A DNA stretch of 50,217 nucleotides, taken from positions 1-50,217 of the forward strand of contig CAKNMY010000008.1 in the NCBI GenBank assembly GCA_930989745.1. Reading direction: 5' to 3'. Of this stretch, positions 1-6,408 are shown piece by piece; position 1 is the stretch's first letter; the number at the start of each line of letters is the position of its first letter. Under the pieces are notes generated by a model. It searched no databases, was not told where the DNA came from, and was given only the letters and a program-made list of their open reading frames with translations. This DNA comes from an uncultured Lachnospiraceae bacterium (GTDB taxonomy: Bacteria; Bacillota; Clostridia; Lachnospirales; Lachnospiraceae). A program made the translations under genes and the position numbers.

Positions 1-60
1 CGGCCCTTATGAGGGCCAAATCAAACCACCACTTGAAGTGGTGGTTGTGAGTTAGGGGCG
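1..60 (+). mobile_element. 3' end of an IS200/IS605-type element (tnpB/omega-RNA side)
   Basis: Two consecutive hairpins are visible. The first pairs GGCCC (2-6) with GGGCC (13-17). The second pairs AACCACCAC (24-32) with GTGGTGGTT (38-46) around a TTGAA loop. The second resembles the right-end hairpin of IS200/IS605 elements and has the same design as the hairpin after the tnpB remnant near 40,700 (9-bp stem, TTCA loop). The rest of the element lies outside the window. The coding sequence that follows is open back to position 37 and homology-like sequence begins right after the GGGGCG at 55-60, which suggests the element ends near 60. The strand and the exact end are inferred. Confidence 0.6.
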
Positions 61-105
61 TTAAAAGAAAAATTCGAGAATTATCAGGACGTATTTTTTA
101 GTGTA

Positions 106-984
106 ATGCATTCAATTGACACAATAAATACAAATAAAAGAAAAGATTTTATAAAGCTGCTGCAAAATAAAGGCTCTTCGGATTTTAATGAAAAAAAGGC
201 ATTATTTTTAAAGAAATATGGCGCAGAGACATCCCACCCGTTTTATATTATGTGTAAAAGTCTGGCCGATTATCTGGAACAGATCATTGATATTATTGGT
301 GAACGGGAAATTAATGAGGAAGCGAGCGGGCCTTTATACAACAGCGGGGATTTTGACGAAAATATTTGTGCGTTAATTGAAAGATACAGAAAAGTAGTGC
401 AGAGGACAGAAGATGATGATTATTTATTGTGCCTCGGGTCATATGTCATACGGAATATACTGCAGGAAATAGAAGGCAAACTTAATTTACAGAAAGACAG
501 TATTTGGTTTTATGAGTTTGATGAATTAAAGGATCTGTCTGAAGGAAAAGAAGTTTCATCGAATGTGATAGATTTACGTCGTAAAAGTTTTGAATGGTGT
601 AAGAATTATGACATGCCGTTAGTGATAAAAGATGGTGTTGGAATTTATGCCAGTTCAGAATCAAAAAGTACTTTGGAAGGAGTTACCGTTTCACAGGGAT
701 ATACATCTGGCAAAGTGTACGTATTAAAAAATCCGGGTGATATTTTTGAGATCGTTAATATTCCAAGTGGGAGTATTGTATACAGTAATTGGATATCACC
801 GGTTCTGTCTGCATACTTTTTTAATATTAAAGGGCTGATCATTCCTGAAAGCAGCATTTTAAGCCATGGGGCTATCCTGGCGAGAGAAATGCATATTCCT
901 GCCGTTGGTGGTATTAATTACAGATTTGAAGATGGAATGGAAATTCAATTAAATGCTACGGAAGGAAAAGTGTATATAGGATAA
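106..984 (+). CDS. PEP-utilising enzyme (PEP synthase/rifampicin phosphotransferase type), C-terminal part only
   Basis: The C-terminal half contains the swivelling phosphohistidine domain of PEP-utilising enzymes: GLIIPESSILSHGAILARE, in which SHGAI-AR matches the family TSHxAIxAR motif and supplies the phosphorylated histidine. The part before it (FLKKYG, then RRKSFEWCKNYDMPL) resembles the linker region of PEP synthases and rifampicin phosphotransferases. Family members have 750-900 residues with an N-terminal ATP-grasp domain, and here there are only 292. The frame is open upstream of the ATG back to position 37 and reads plausible protein from about position 61, directly after an IS605-like end. 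There is no good ribosome binding site at the ATG. I infer a 5'-truncated, probably inactive gene created by the insertion or by a deletion next to it. Confidence 0.7.
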   Translation: MHSIDTINTNKRKDFIKLLQNKGSSDFNEKKALFLKKYGAETSHPFYIMCKSLADYLEQIIDIIGEREINEEASGPLYNSGDFDENICALIERYRKVVQRTEDDDYLLCLGSYVIRNILQEIEGKLNLQKDSIWFYEFDELKDLSEGKEVSSNVIDLRRKSFEWCKNYDMPLVIKDGVGIYASSESKSTLEGVTVSQGYTSGKVYVLKNPGDIFEIVNIPSGSIVYSNWISPVLSAYFFNIKGLIIPESSILSHGAILAREMHIPAVGGINYRFEDGMEIQLNATEGKVYIG

Positions 985-1159
985 CAAAGAGATGGAGATT
1001 TTTGTATCTACTATTTTCAGAAGTAGAAAAATATATGCATAAAACAGCACCTGATCTTTGGTATAATTCATTAGGGGAACGAAGAGGAATCTATTCGCTA
1101 AAGGATTATCGTTTTTTGTGGATCTGGTCGAATGGGCTCAGGCAAAAGCAGAAATTTTA

Positions 1160-1188
1160 TAGACTTCACACTCTGCCTATGGTACAAT
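1160..1188 (+). promoter_or_regulatory. Promoter for the coiled-coil gene
   Basis: The -35 TAGACT (1160-1165) and -10 TACAAT (1183-1188) are separated by 17 bp, with TGG in front of the -10 acting as an extended -10. It lies 25 bp upstream of the start codon at 1213, which has a strong GAGAGGAGG ribosome binding site. The 985-1159 stretch shows no convincing gene. Confidence 0.55.
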
Positions 1189-1212
1189 GACTACGAGAGG
1201 AGGTAAAAGGGT

Positions 1213-1590
1213 ATGGATGAAAAAATCTTAGCGTTATTACAGTCAATGAACGAACGCATGGAACACATGGAACAGGATATAAAAGACGTGAAACAAGATA
1301 TTCAAGATGTAAAAGAGGACGTTACAAATATTAAAGCTGAGATGTCCAGTCTTGAAAATCATGTTTCGAACGTTGATAAACGGCTTGAAAAAGTGGAAAA
1401 TAATACATCTGCTATTAGAACTACGGTCGAAAATGAGATTCGTTTCAATATTCGAGTCGTAGCAGAAAATCACTTAAACCTCTACCAGAATTTAGGACAA
1501 ACACGGCTTGACGTTGAAAAAATCAAAGGCCAGCAGGAAGTAGTGAAAGTAAAGCTCAACGAGCTTGAAAATATTGTAAAAGTAGGATGA
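1213..1590 (+). CDS. Small coiled-coil protein of unknown function
   Basis: The 125-residue protein is almost entirely predicted coiled coil. Residues 10-65 carry seven-residue repeats of the type MEQDIKDVKQDIQDVKEDV, rich in Asp, Lys, Val and Ile. There is no signal peptide or membrane segment. Similar small proteins are common in Clostridia and are usually left as hypothetical; some resemble phage-tail or structural coiled coils. The start is well supported by GGAGG about 10 bases upstream, a promoter at 1160-1188, and a hairpin terminator directly after the stop, so it is probably a single-gene unit. I do not recognise a function. Confidence 0.75.
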   Translation: MDEKILALLQSMNERMEHMEQDIKDVKQDIQDVKEDVTNIKAEMSSLENHVSNVDKRLEKVENNTSAIRTTVENEIRFNIRVVAENHLNLYQNLGQTRLDVEKIKGQQEVVKVKLNELENIVKVG

Positions 1591-1599
1591 CAATAAATC

Positions 1600-1655
1600 A
1601 AAGAGTGTGAAGCGCATGATTTTCAAGGGCTTTGCACTCTTTATACTATTTTTTT
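1600..1655 (+). terminator. Rho-independent terminator after the coiled-coil gene
   Basis: The arms 1600-1613 and 1629-1642 pair (AAAGAGTG with CACTCTTT, and AAGC with GCTT, with two mismatches between them) and are followed by a T-rich tract at 1649-1655. Confidence 0.7.
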
Positions 1656-1666
1656 CAAAAAACTGC

Positions 1667-1694
1667 TTGCTTTTTTCTCAAAATATGGTATACT
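1667..1694 (+). promoter_or_regulatory. Promoter of the chimeric tRNA locus
   Basis: TTGCTT (1667-1672) and TATACT (1689-1694) are separated by 16 bp. Transcription would start near 1701, just ahead of the first tRNA base at 1707. The promoter looks intact, so the fused tRNA locus is probably still transcribed. Confidence 0.6.
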
Positions 1695-1706
1695 AATATT
1701 CGTCGT

Positions 1707-1761
1707 CGGGGTATGGCGTAGCTTGGTAGCGCGCACGGCTGGGGGCCGTGAGGTCGCAGGT
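1707..1761 (+). pseudogene. tRNA-Pro(GGG), 5' part only
   Basis: The sequence matches a tRNA-Pro from the 5' acceptor strand (CGGGGTA, 1707-1713) through the D arm (stem 1716-1719 with 1729-1732), the anticodon arm (1734-1738 with 1746-1750, loop CTGGGGG, anticodon GGG at 1741-1743), the variable loop AGGTC and the 5' T-stem GCAGG. It then switches to tRNA-Gly sequence at the shared GGT (1759-1761). The T loop, 3' T stem and 3' acceptor strand are missing, so a functional tRNA-Pro cannot form. Confidence 0.8.
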
Positions 1762-1813
1762 AGAACGCTAGCTTCCCAAGCTGGAGAGACGGGTTCGATT
1801 CCCGCTATCTGCT
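1756..1813 (+). tRNA. tRNA-Gly(CCC)-like 3' part, possibly D-arm-less
   Basis: From 1762 the sequence is that of tRNA-Gly: anticodon stem CTAGC (1768-1772) with GCTGG (1780-1784), loop TTCCCAA with anticodon CCC at 1775-1777, T arm with loop TTCGATT (1794-1800), 3' acceptor TATCTGC (1806-1812) and discriminator T1813. The native 5' acceptor and D arm are absent. However, GCAGGTA (1756-1762), formed by the tRNA-Pro T-stem plus the junction, can pair with TATCTGC in seven pairs, one of them G-U. This would give an acceptor stem joined to the anticodon arm by only GAACG. T position 49-65 is an A-C mismatch. No CCA is encoded. Whether it is functional is unknown; a dead deletion product is the safer reading. 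Confidence 0.55.
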
Positions 1814-1906
1814 CTGGAAAACCCATAGTTTTACTGGGGTTTTGGGAGTTACTGTTTTGAAAAGGTATCAAATTCATTATAACGTTGCTGATGCTTGAAT
1901 GCTCTC

Positions 1907-1936
1907 AGCTGCTGGATATGCCAGCAGCTTTTTTTG
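1907..1936 (+). terminator. Terminator after the tRNA locus
   Basis: AGCTGCTGG (1907-1915) and CCAGCAGCT (1921-1929) form a perfect 9-bp stem followed by a run of T (1929-1935). It ends the tRNA transcript and isolates the response-regulator operon. Confidence 0.85.
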
Positions 1937-2066
1937 GTTTTCAGATTATCGGAACTTCTTCTACAACAAACAAATAAAAACCCAGAGACCTCTCAGCATC
2001 TGGAAGTTTCCTTTAGATTCGAAGTGTGATAAAATTGGGAAAAAGGGAACAGGAGGTGAAAGCAAT

Positions 2067-2741
2067 ATGCGAATCCTTATCGCAGAAGATGAAAAAGATT
2101 TGAACCAGATCCTTACCTCCCGGCTGAAAGCCGAGCATTACAGCGTGGATTCCTGTTATAACGGGGCGGAGGTTCTGGATTATATGGCAGGAGCGGAGTA
2201 TGACGCAGTGATTCTGGACATTATGATGCCGGTGATGGACGGGCTGACTGTGCTCAGAAAGATCCGCAGCAGAGGGATAAATATTCCGGTGCTGCTTCTT
2301 ACGGCGAGGGACAGCGTGGAGGACAGAGTGAACGGACTGGACGCGGGGGCGAATGATTACCTTGTGAAGCCCTTTGCCTTTGAAGAGCTTCTCGCGCGCG
2401 TCCGCGTGCTGCTGCGCAGGCCGGCAGAAGCTCCGAAGTCCTGCTTTAAAGTCGCTGATCTGGAGGTGCACATGGACACGCACCGCGTATTTCGCGGCGG
2501 GGAGGAGATCAGCCTTTCGGGAAAAGAATTTGCGCTTCTGCGCTATATGGTACAGAATGAGGGAATTGTATTGTCGAGGGATAAGCTGGAGCAGCACATC
2601 TGGAACTATGACTATGCGGGAGGCTCCAACGTCATAGACGTGTACATCCGGTACCTGCGAAGGAAAATTGACGAAGGGCGTGAGCCGAAGCTGATCCATA
2701 CGGTTCGCGGAGCGGGATATGTGCTCAAGGTGAAGGAATGA
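2067..2741 (+). CDS. OmpR/PhoB-family response regulator
   Basis: The 224-residue protein has an N-terminal receiver domain (residues 1-115) with the acidic pair in AEDE, phosphoacceptor Asp51 in LDIMMPVMDG, the LTAR motif and Lys in LVKPF. A C-terminal winged-helix DNA-binding domain (about 128-222) ends in the typical IHTVRGAGYVLK. The ATG at 2067 is preceded by AGGAGGTGA at ideal spacing; longer upstream reading would run through the tRNA terminator. The stop codon overlaps the start of the next gene by four bases (ATGA), so it is translationally coupled to its histidine kinase. The stimulus cannot be told from the sequence. Confidence 0.93.
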   Translation: MRILIAEDEKDLNQILTSRLKAEHYSVDSCYNGAEVLDYMAGAEYDAVILDIMMPVMDGLTVLRKIRSRGINIPVLLLTARDSVEDRVNGLDAGANDYLVKPFAFEELLARVRVLLRRPAEAPKSCFKVADLEVHMDTHRVFRGGEEISLSGKEFALLRYMVQNEGIVLSRDKLEQHIWNYDYAGGSNVIDVYIRYLRRKIDEGREPKLIHTVRGAGYVLKVKE

Positions 2742-4135
2742 GGAGGTGGTCGCTGAAAGCGAAGCTTACTGCGCTCTATTCTTTTTTTATGATCCTGCTG
2801 ACCTGTGTCTCCCTGGCAATTTTATTTTCACTGAGCAATAATGAGATCCTGAGCTCTACGAGGATACAGCTGGAAAATCAGGTCTACAACAGTATGGATG
2901 ATTTTGGGGAAGAGAGAGGGGAACTGGAGGTAGACCGGGATTTTTACAACCTGGAGGACGGCATTTATCTCTCGCTCTATGATGAGGCGGGAACGTTTCT
3001 TTATGGCAGGCTGCCATACGGTTTTGACCGGCAGCCGGAATTTTCTGACGGTCAGATACAGACCATATCGGGCGAAACAGAGAGGTGGTATGTATTTGAC
3101 GTTAAGTGTCAGTTTCCGGAGTATGGAGTTGTGTTCGTCCGGGGCGTGACCTCTGTGACGAGAGCGGAGAACAGCATGCGCGTTACGATGCGCTTTGCCC
3201 TGATTCTTCTGCCGCTCATGGTGGTTCTGGTAACGGCTGCCGGCTATCGCTTTACCAGGCGGACGCTGCTGCCTGTGAAGAAGATCACGGATACGGTACA
3301 GGAAATCCGCGCCAACGCAGATCTGTCGCGGAGGGTTGCTCTGGGAGACGGGAAAGATGAGATCTATCGTCTGGCTCAGACGTTTGATGGACTGCTTGCG
3401 GAGCTTGACGAGGCTTTTGCAAGAGAAAAGCAGTTTACTTCGGACGTTTCTCACGAGCTCCGCACACCGGTGGCTGTGATTCTCGCTCAGTGCGGGGAAA
3501 TGCTGGAGCAGCCTGACCTTAAGGAAAAAGAGCGCGAACAGATCCGGCTGATTGAGAGGAAGGCGAGGGATATGGCACAGATGATTTCTCATCTGCTGCT
3601 GCTCTCGCGTGCTGATCAGGGAAGGCAGAAGCTGCAGACAGAGCGGATTAATGTCAGCGAGCTGACGGAGATGGTAGTCGAAGAACAGCAGATGATCGCT
3701 GAGGAGAAGGGAATCCGGGTGACAGGCCGGATTGAACCCGGATTGTATGCGGAGGTGGACGAGACGTTTTACATTCGGATGCTGGTGAATCTGGTGTCGA
3801 ACAGTATTGCCTACGGAAAGCAGGGCGGCAGTGTGGAAGTCGAGCTGTGGAAGCGGGACGGTGAATTGGAAGGAACGGTGAAGGACGATGGGATTGGTAT
3901 ATCCGCCAAGGCGCTGCCGCATATCTGGGAGCGGTTCTACCGGGAGGATGCTTCCCGCACGGACGGCAGCCATTCGGGCCTTGGACTTTCCATGGTACAG
4001 TGGATTGTCAGGGCGCACCACGGCAGGATTGAGGTTGAGAGCGAATCCGAAAAGGGCACGCTGTTTACTTTTCATTTGCCGCTGAAGCAGGACAGTCCGG
4101 GTGCGCAGACGCCGGAAACGGTTTATAAAAAATAA
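2738..4135 (+). CDS. Membrane sensor histidine kinase
   Basis: The 465-residue protein has a membrane segment at about residues 10-30, an extracytoplasmic domain of about 115 residues, a second membrane segment at about 149-170, a HAMP linker (FTRRTLLPVKKITDTVQEI) and a dimerisation/phosphoacceptor domain with His239 in DVSHELRTPVAVI. A HATPase domain follows with the N box (VNLVSNSIAYG), G1 (DDGIGI), F box (WERFYRED) and G2 (SGLGLS). This is the classic EnvZ/VanS-like layout. It overlaps the response regulator by four bases and forms a cognate pair with it. No terminator is evident before the MarR promoter that starts eight bases after the stop. Confidence 0.93.
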   Translation: MRRWSLKAKLTALYSFFMILLTCVSLAILFSLSNNEILSSTRIQLENQVYNSMDDFGEERGELEVDRDFYNLEDGIYLSLYDEAGTFLYGRLPYGFDRQPEFSDGQIQTISGETERWYVFDVKCQFPEYGVVFVRGVTSVTRAENSMRVTMRFALILLPLMVVLVTAAGYRFTRRTLLPVKKITDTVQEIRANADLSRRVALGDGKDEIYRLAQTFDGLLAELDEAFAREKQFTSDVSHELRTPVAVILAQCGEMLEQPDLKEKEREQIRLIERKARDMAQMISHLLLLSRADQGRQKLQTERINVSELTEMVVEEQQMIAEEKGIRVTGRIEPGLYAEVDETFYIRMLVNLVSNSIAYGKQGGSVEVELWKRDGELEGTVKDDGIGISAKALPHIWERFYREDASRTDGSHSGLGLSMVQWIVRAHHGRIEVESESEKGTLFTFHLPLKQDSPGAQTPETVYKK

Positions 4136-4141
4136 AAAAAG

Positions 4142-4171
4142 ATTGACAAGTCAATGGGGAGTCCTTATAAT
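4142..4171 (+). promoter_or_regulatory. Consensus promoter with an overlapping dyad (MarR operator candidate)
   Basis: A perfect TTGACA (4143-4148) and perfect TATAAT (4166-4171) are separated by 17 bp. The inverted repeat ATTGAC-AA-GTCAAT (4142-4155) covers the -35, and a second short dyad CTAA-TAG-TTAG lies just downstream of the -10 (4174-4184). A fully consensus promoter buried in a dyad in front of a MarR gene fits autorepression; this is inferred. Confidence 0.7.
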
Positions 4172-4213
4172 GCTAATAGTTAGGAAGCGAACAATTTAAA
4201 AGGAAGTGGGGAA

Positions 4214-4678
4214 ATGGATGAGAACAGGATGCCTCTGGGCAGACTGGTACACAGACTCTCCCATCAGATGAAGCGTCAGAATCAGACGAATTTATACTGC
4301 AGCGGTCTGACACCCATACAGAACCACATCCTGGGCTTTATTCTCCTGGAATCTCAGCATCGGGATTTGTACCAGAAAGATGTGGAGGAGGAGTTTCAGA
4401 TCCGAAGATCCACTGCGACTGGTATTTTAAAGCTCATGGAGAAGAATGGCTTCATCTACCGGGAGAGCGACAAGAAGGATGCGAGGCTGAAGCGCATTAT
4501 CGCAACCGAGCGGTCGGAGGGTATCCGAAAGGAACTGCAGGAGGGTATCCAACGCACGGAGACGCGCATAACGTCAGGAATTTCCGAGGAGGAGCTTTCC
4601 GTATGCAGACATGTGCTCGGTCAGATGCTTCGCAATCTGACACAGGAAAATGAAGAAGAAAAAAGGAGGACACCATGA
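4214..4678 (+). CDS. MarR-family transcriptional regulator
   Basis: The 154-residue winged-helix protein follows the MarR pattern: an N-terminal helix used for dimerisation, the recognition region YQKDVEEEFQIRRSTATGILKLMEKNGFI, and a wing with DKKDARLKRI. Its start follows GGAAGTGGGGAA. The end overlaps the first ABC gene by four bases (ATGA), so regulator and transporter are one translationally coupled operon. MarR proteins in this position usually repress the efflux operon and release DNA on binding the exported drug. The consensus promoter with dyads upstream supports that here. Confidence 0.9.
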   Translation: MDENRMPLGRLVHRLSHQMKRQNQTNLYCSGLTPIQNHILGFILLESQHRDLYQKDVEEEFQIRRSTATGILKLMEKNGFIYRESDKKDARLKRIIATERSEGIRKELQEGIQRTETRITSGISEEELSVCRHVLGQMLRNLTQENEEEKRRTP

Positions 4679-6408
4679 ACAGGAAACTGTTAAAATCTGT
4701 CCGGGAATACAAAAGAGAGTCAATTCTGGCCCCGGTTTTTGTTATCCTGGAAGTATTAATGGAAGTTCTGATTCCGCTTTTGATGTCTAAGATTATCGAT
4801 GTGGGTATTCAGGGCGGAAATCTTCCATATATCATCAAAATGGGCCTGCTCCTGGTCGTAATGGCGATGCTGGCGCTGTTCTTCGGCGCGAAAGCCGGGA
4901 CTTACGCAGCACACGCAGGAGCTGGTTATGCAAAGAACTTAAGACACGACATTTTTTACAAGGTACAGGAGTTTTCATTCAAGAATATCGACCGCTTTTC
5001 CACTTCCGGGCTTGTAACGAGAATGACGACCGATATCACGAACGTACAGATGGCATACATGATGAGTATCCGTCTGCTCGCGAGAGCCCCGATTATGATT
5101 GTTCTCTCCCTGATCATGACGCTGACAATTAACGCGCAGATCGCGCTGCTGTTCCTGATCGTAATTCCGCTTCTGGGCGGTACGCTGATCTTCATTGCGA
5201 AGAAAGCTCATCCGCACTTTATCCGCGTATTCGATGAGTACGACGTGCTGAATAATGGCGTGCAGGAAAATGTCAATGCGGCGCGCGTAGTAAAGGCATA
5301 TGTGCGTGAGGACTATGAGATCGAGAAGTTCCACAAGATCTCTCAGATCGTATACGATCTGTTCACCAGAGCTGAGAAGATTGTAGCATGGAACGGACCT
5401 GTTATGCAGTTCTTCATGTACGGCGTAGTGCTTACCATGGTTGGAATCGGAGGAAGAAATATTGTATTCGGAACTATGGAAACGGGAGAGCTGACGAGTG
5501 TTATCGTATATGCAATCCAGATTCTGATGTCTCTGATGATGGTTTCTTTCGTATTTGTTATGATTATGATCGCTGAGGCTTCCACAGACCGTATTCAGGA
5601 AGTGCTCGACGAGGTGCCTGAGATGCAGAATAAGGCTGATGCAAAGAAGAACGTGGCAAGCGGCGATATTGTCTTTGACCATGTGGATTTCAGCTATTCG
5701 GGAGAGGGCGGAAACCTTTCCCTGAAGGATATTAATCTTCATATTAAATCCGGACAGACGATCGGTATTATCGGCGGAACCGGAAGCGCCAAGTCGTCTC
5801 TTGTGCAGCTGATCCCGAGACTTTACGATGTGACGCGGGGAAGCGTAAAGGTCGGCGGCGTGGATGTAAGAGATTACGATCTCGAGGTGCTGCGTGACCA
5901 GGTATCCATGGTGCTTCAGAAGAACGTCCTGTTCACCGGAAGTATTTACGACAACATCCGCTGGGGTGATGAGAATGCAAGCGATGAGGAAGTGCAGCGC
6001 GTATGTAAGCTTGCGCAGGCGGATGGCTTTGTACAGGAGTTTCCGGACGGCTATAACACCATGATCGTTCAGGGCGGTAATAATGTTTCCGGAGGCCAGA
6101 AGCAGCGTCTGTGTATTGCGAGAGCGCTTTTGAAGAAGCCGAAGATCCTGATTCTCGATGACTCGACGAGCGCTGTGGATACCAAGACGGATGCCCTGAT
6201 CAGAAAGGCGTTCCGCGAGGAGATTCCGGATACCACGAAGATCATTATTGCGCAGAGAGTTTCCTCTGTGGAGGACGCGGACCAGATCATCGTTATGGAG
6301 AACGGACATATCAACGGCATCGGAACTTCCGAGGAACTTTTGAAGAACAATGCGATTTACCGCGAAGTATATGAATCTCAGATGAAAGGAGGAGAGGATA
6401 ATGAGTGA
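4675..6408 (+). CDS. ABC exporter half-transporter, degenerate-site subunit
   Basis: The 577-residue protein has an N-terminal six-helix ABC exporter membrane domain (residues about 15-300) and a C-terminal nucleotide-binding domain. The Walker A is GGTGSAKSS with Lys373, the signature is VSGGQ, and the Walker B is ILILDDS. The usual catalytic Glu is Asp496 and the H-loop His is Gln527 (IIAQRVSS), both hallmarks of the non-catalytic nucleotide site of heterodimeric exporters such as LmrC/BmrC-type or TM287. It overlaps the next ABC gene by eight bases. Together they should form a multidrug or lipid exporter under MarR control. The substrate is unknown. Confidence 0.92.
   Translation: MNRKLLKSVREYKRESILAPVFVILEVLMEVLIPLLMSKIIDVGIQGGNLPYIIKMGLLLVVMAMLALFFGAKAGTYAAHAGAGYAKNLRHDIFYKVQEFSFKNIDRFSTSGLVTRMTTDITNVQMAYMMSIRLLARAPIMIVLSLIMTLTINAQIALLFLIVIPLLGGTLIFIAKKAHPHFIRVFDEYDVLNNGVQENVNAARVVKAYVREDYEIEKFHKISQIVYDLFTRAEKIVAWNGPVMQFFMYGVVLTMVGIGGRNIVFGTMETGELTSVIVYAIQILMSLMMVSFVFVMIMIAEASTDRIQEVLDEVPEMQNKADAKKNVASGDIVFDHVDFSYSGEGGNLSLKDINLHIKSGQTIGIIGGTGSAKSSLVQLIPRLYDVTRGSVKVGGVDVRDYDLEVLRDQVSMVLQKNVLFTGSIYDNIRWGDENASDEEVQRVCKLAQADGFVQEFPDGYNTMIVQGGNNVSGGQKQRLCIARALLKKPKILILDDSTSAVDTKTDALIRKAFREEIPDTTKIIIAQRVSSVEDADQIIVMENGHINGIGTSEELLKNNAIYREVYESQMKGGEDNE

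Noticed and set aside
21-46. Treating the first hairpins as a transcription terminator
   Set aside because: No T tract follows, and the stem design matches the IS605-type end seen near 40,700.
1002-1190. Open frame of 62 codons after the PEP-utilising fragment
   Set aside because: Non-ATG start, no ribosome binding site, no recognisable family, and it overlaps the promoter of the next gene.
1899-2066. N-terminal extension of the response regulator
   Set aside because: It would run through the tRNA terminator hairpin; the ATG at 2067 has a perfect ribosome binding site and begins the receiver domain.
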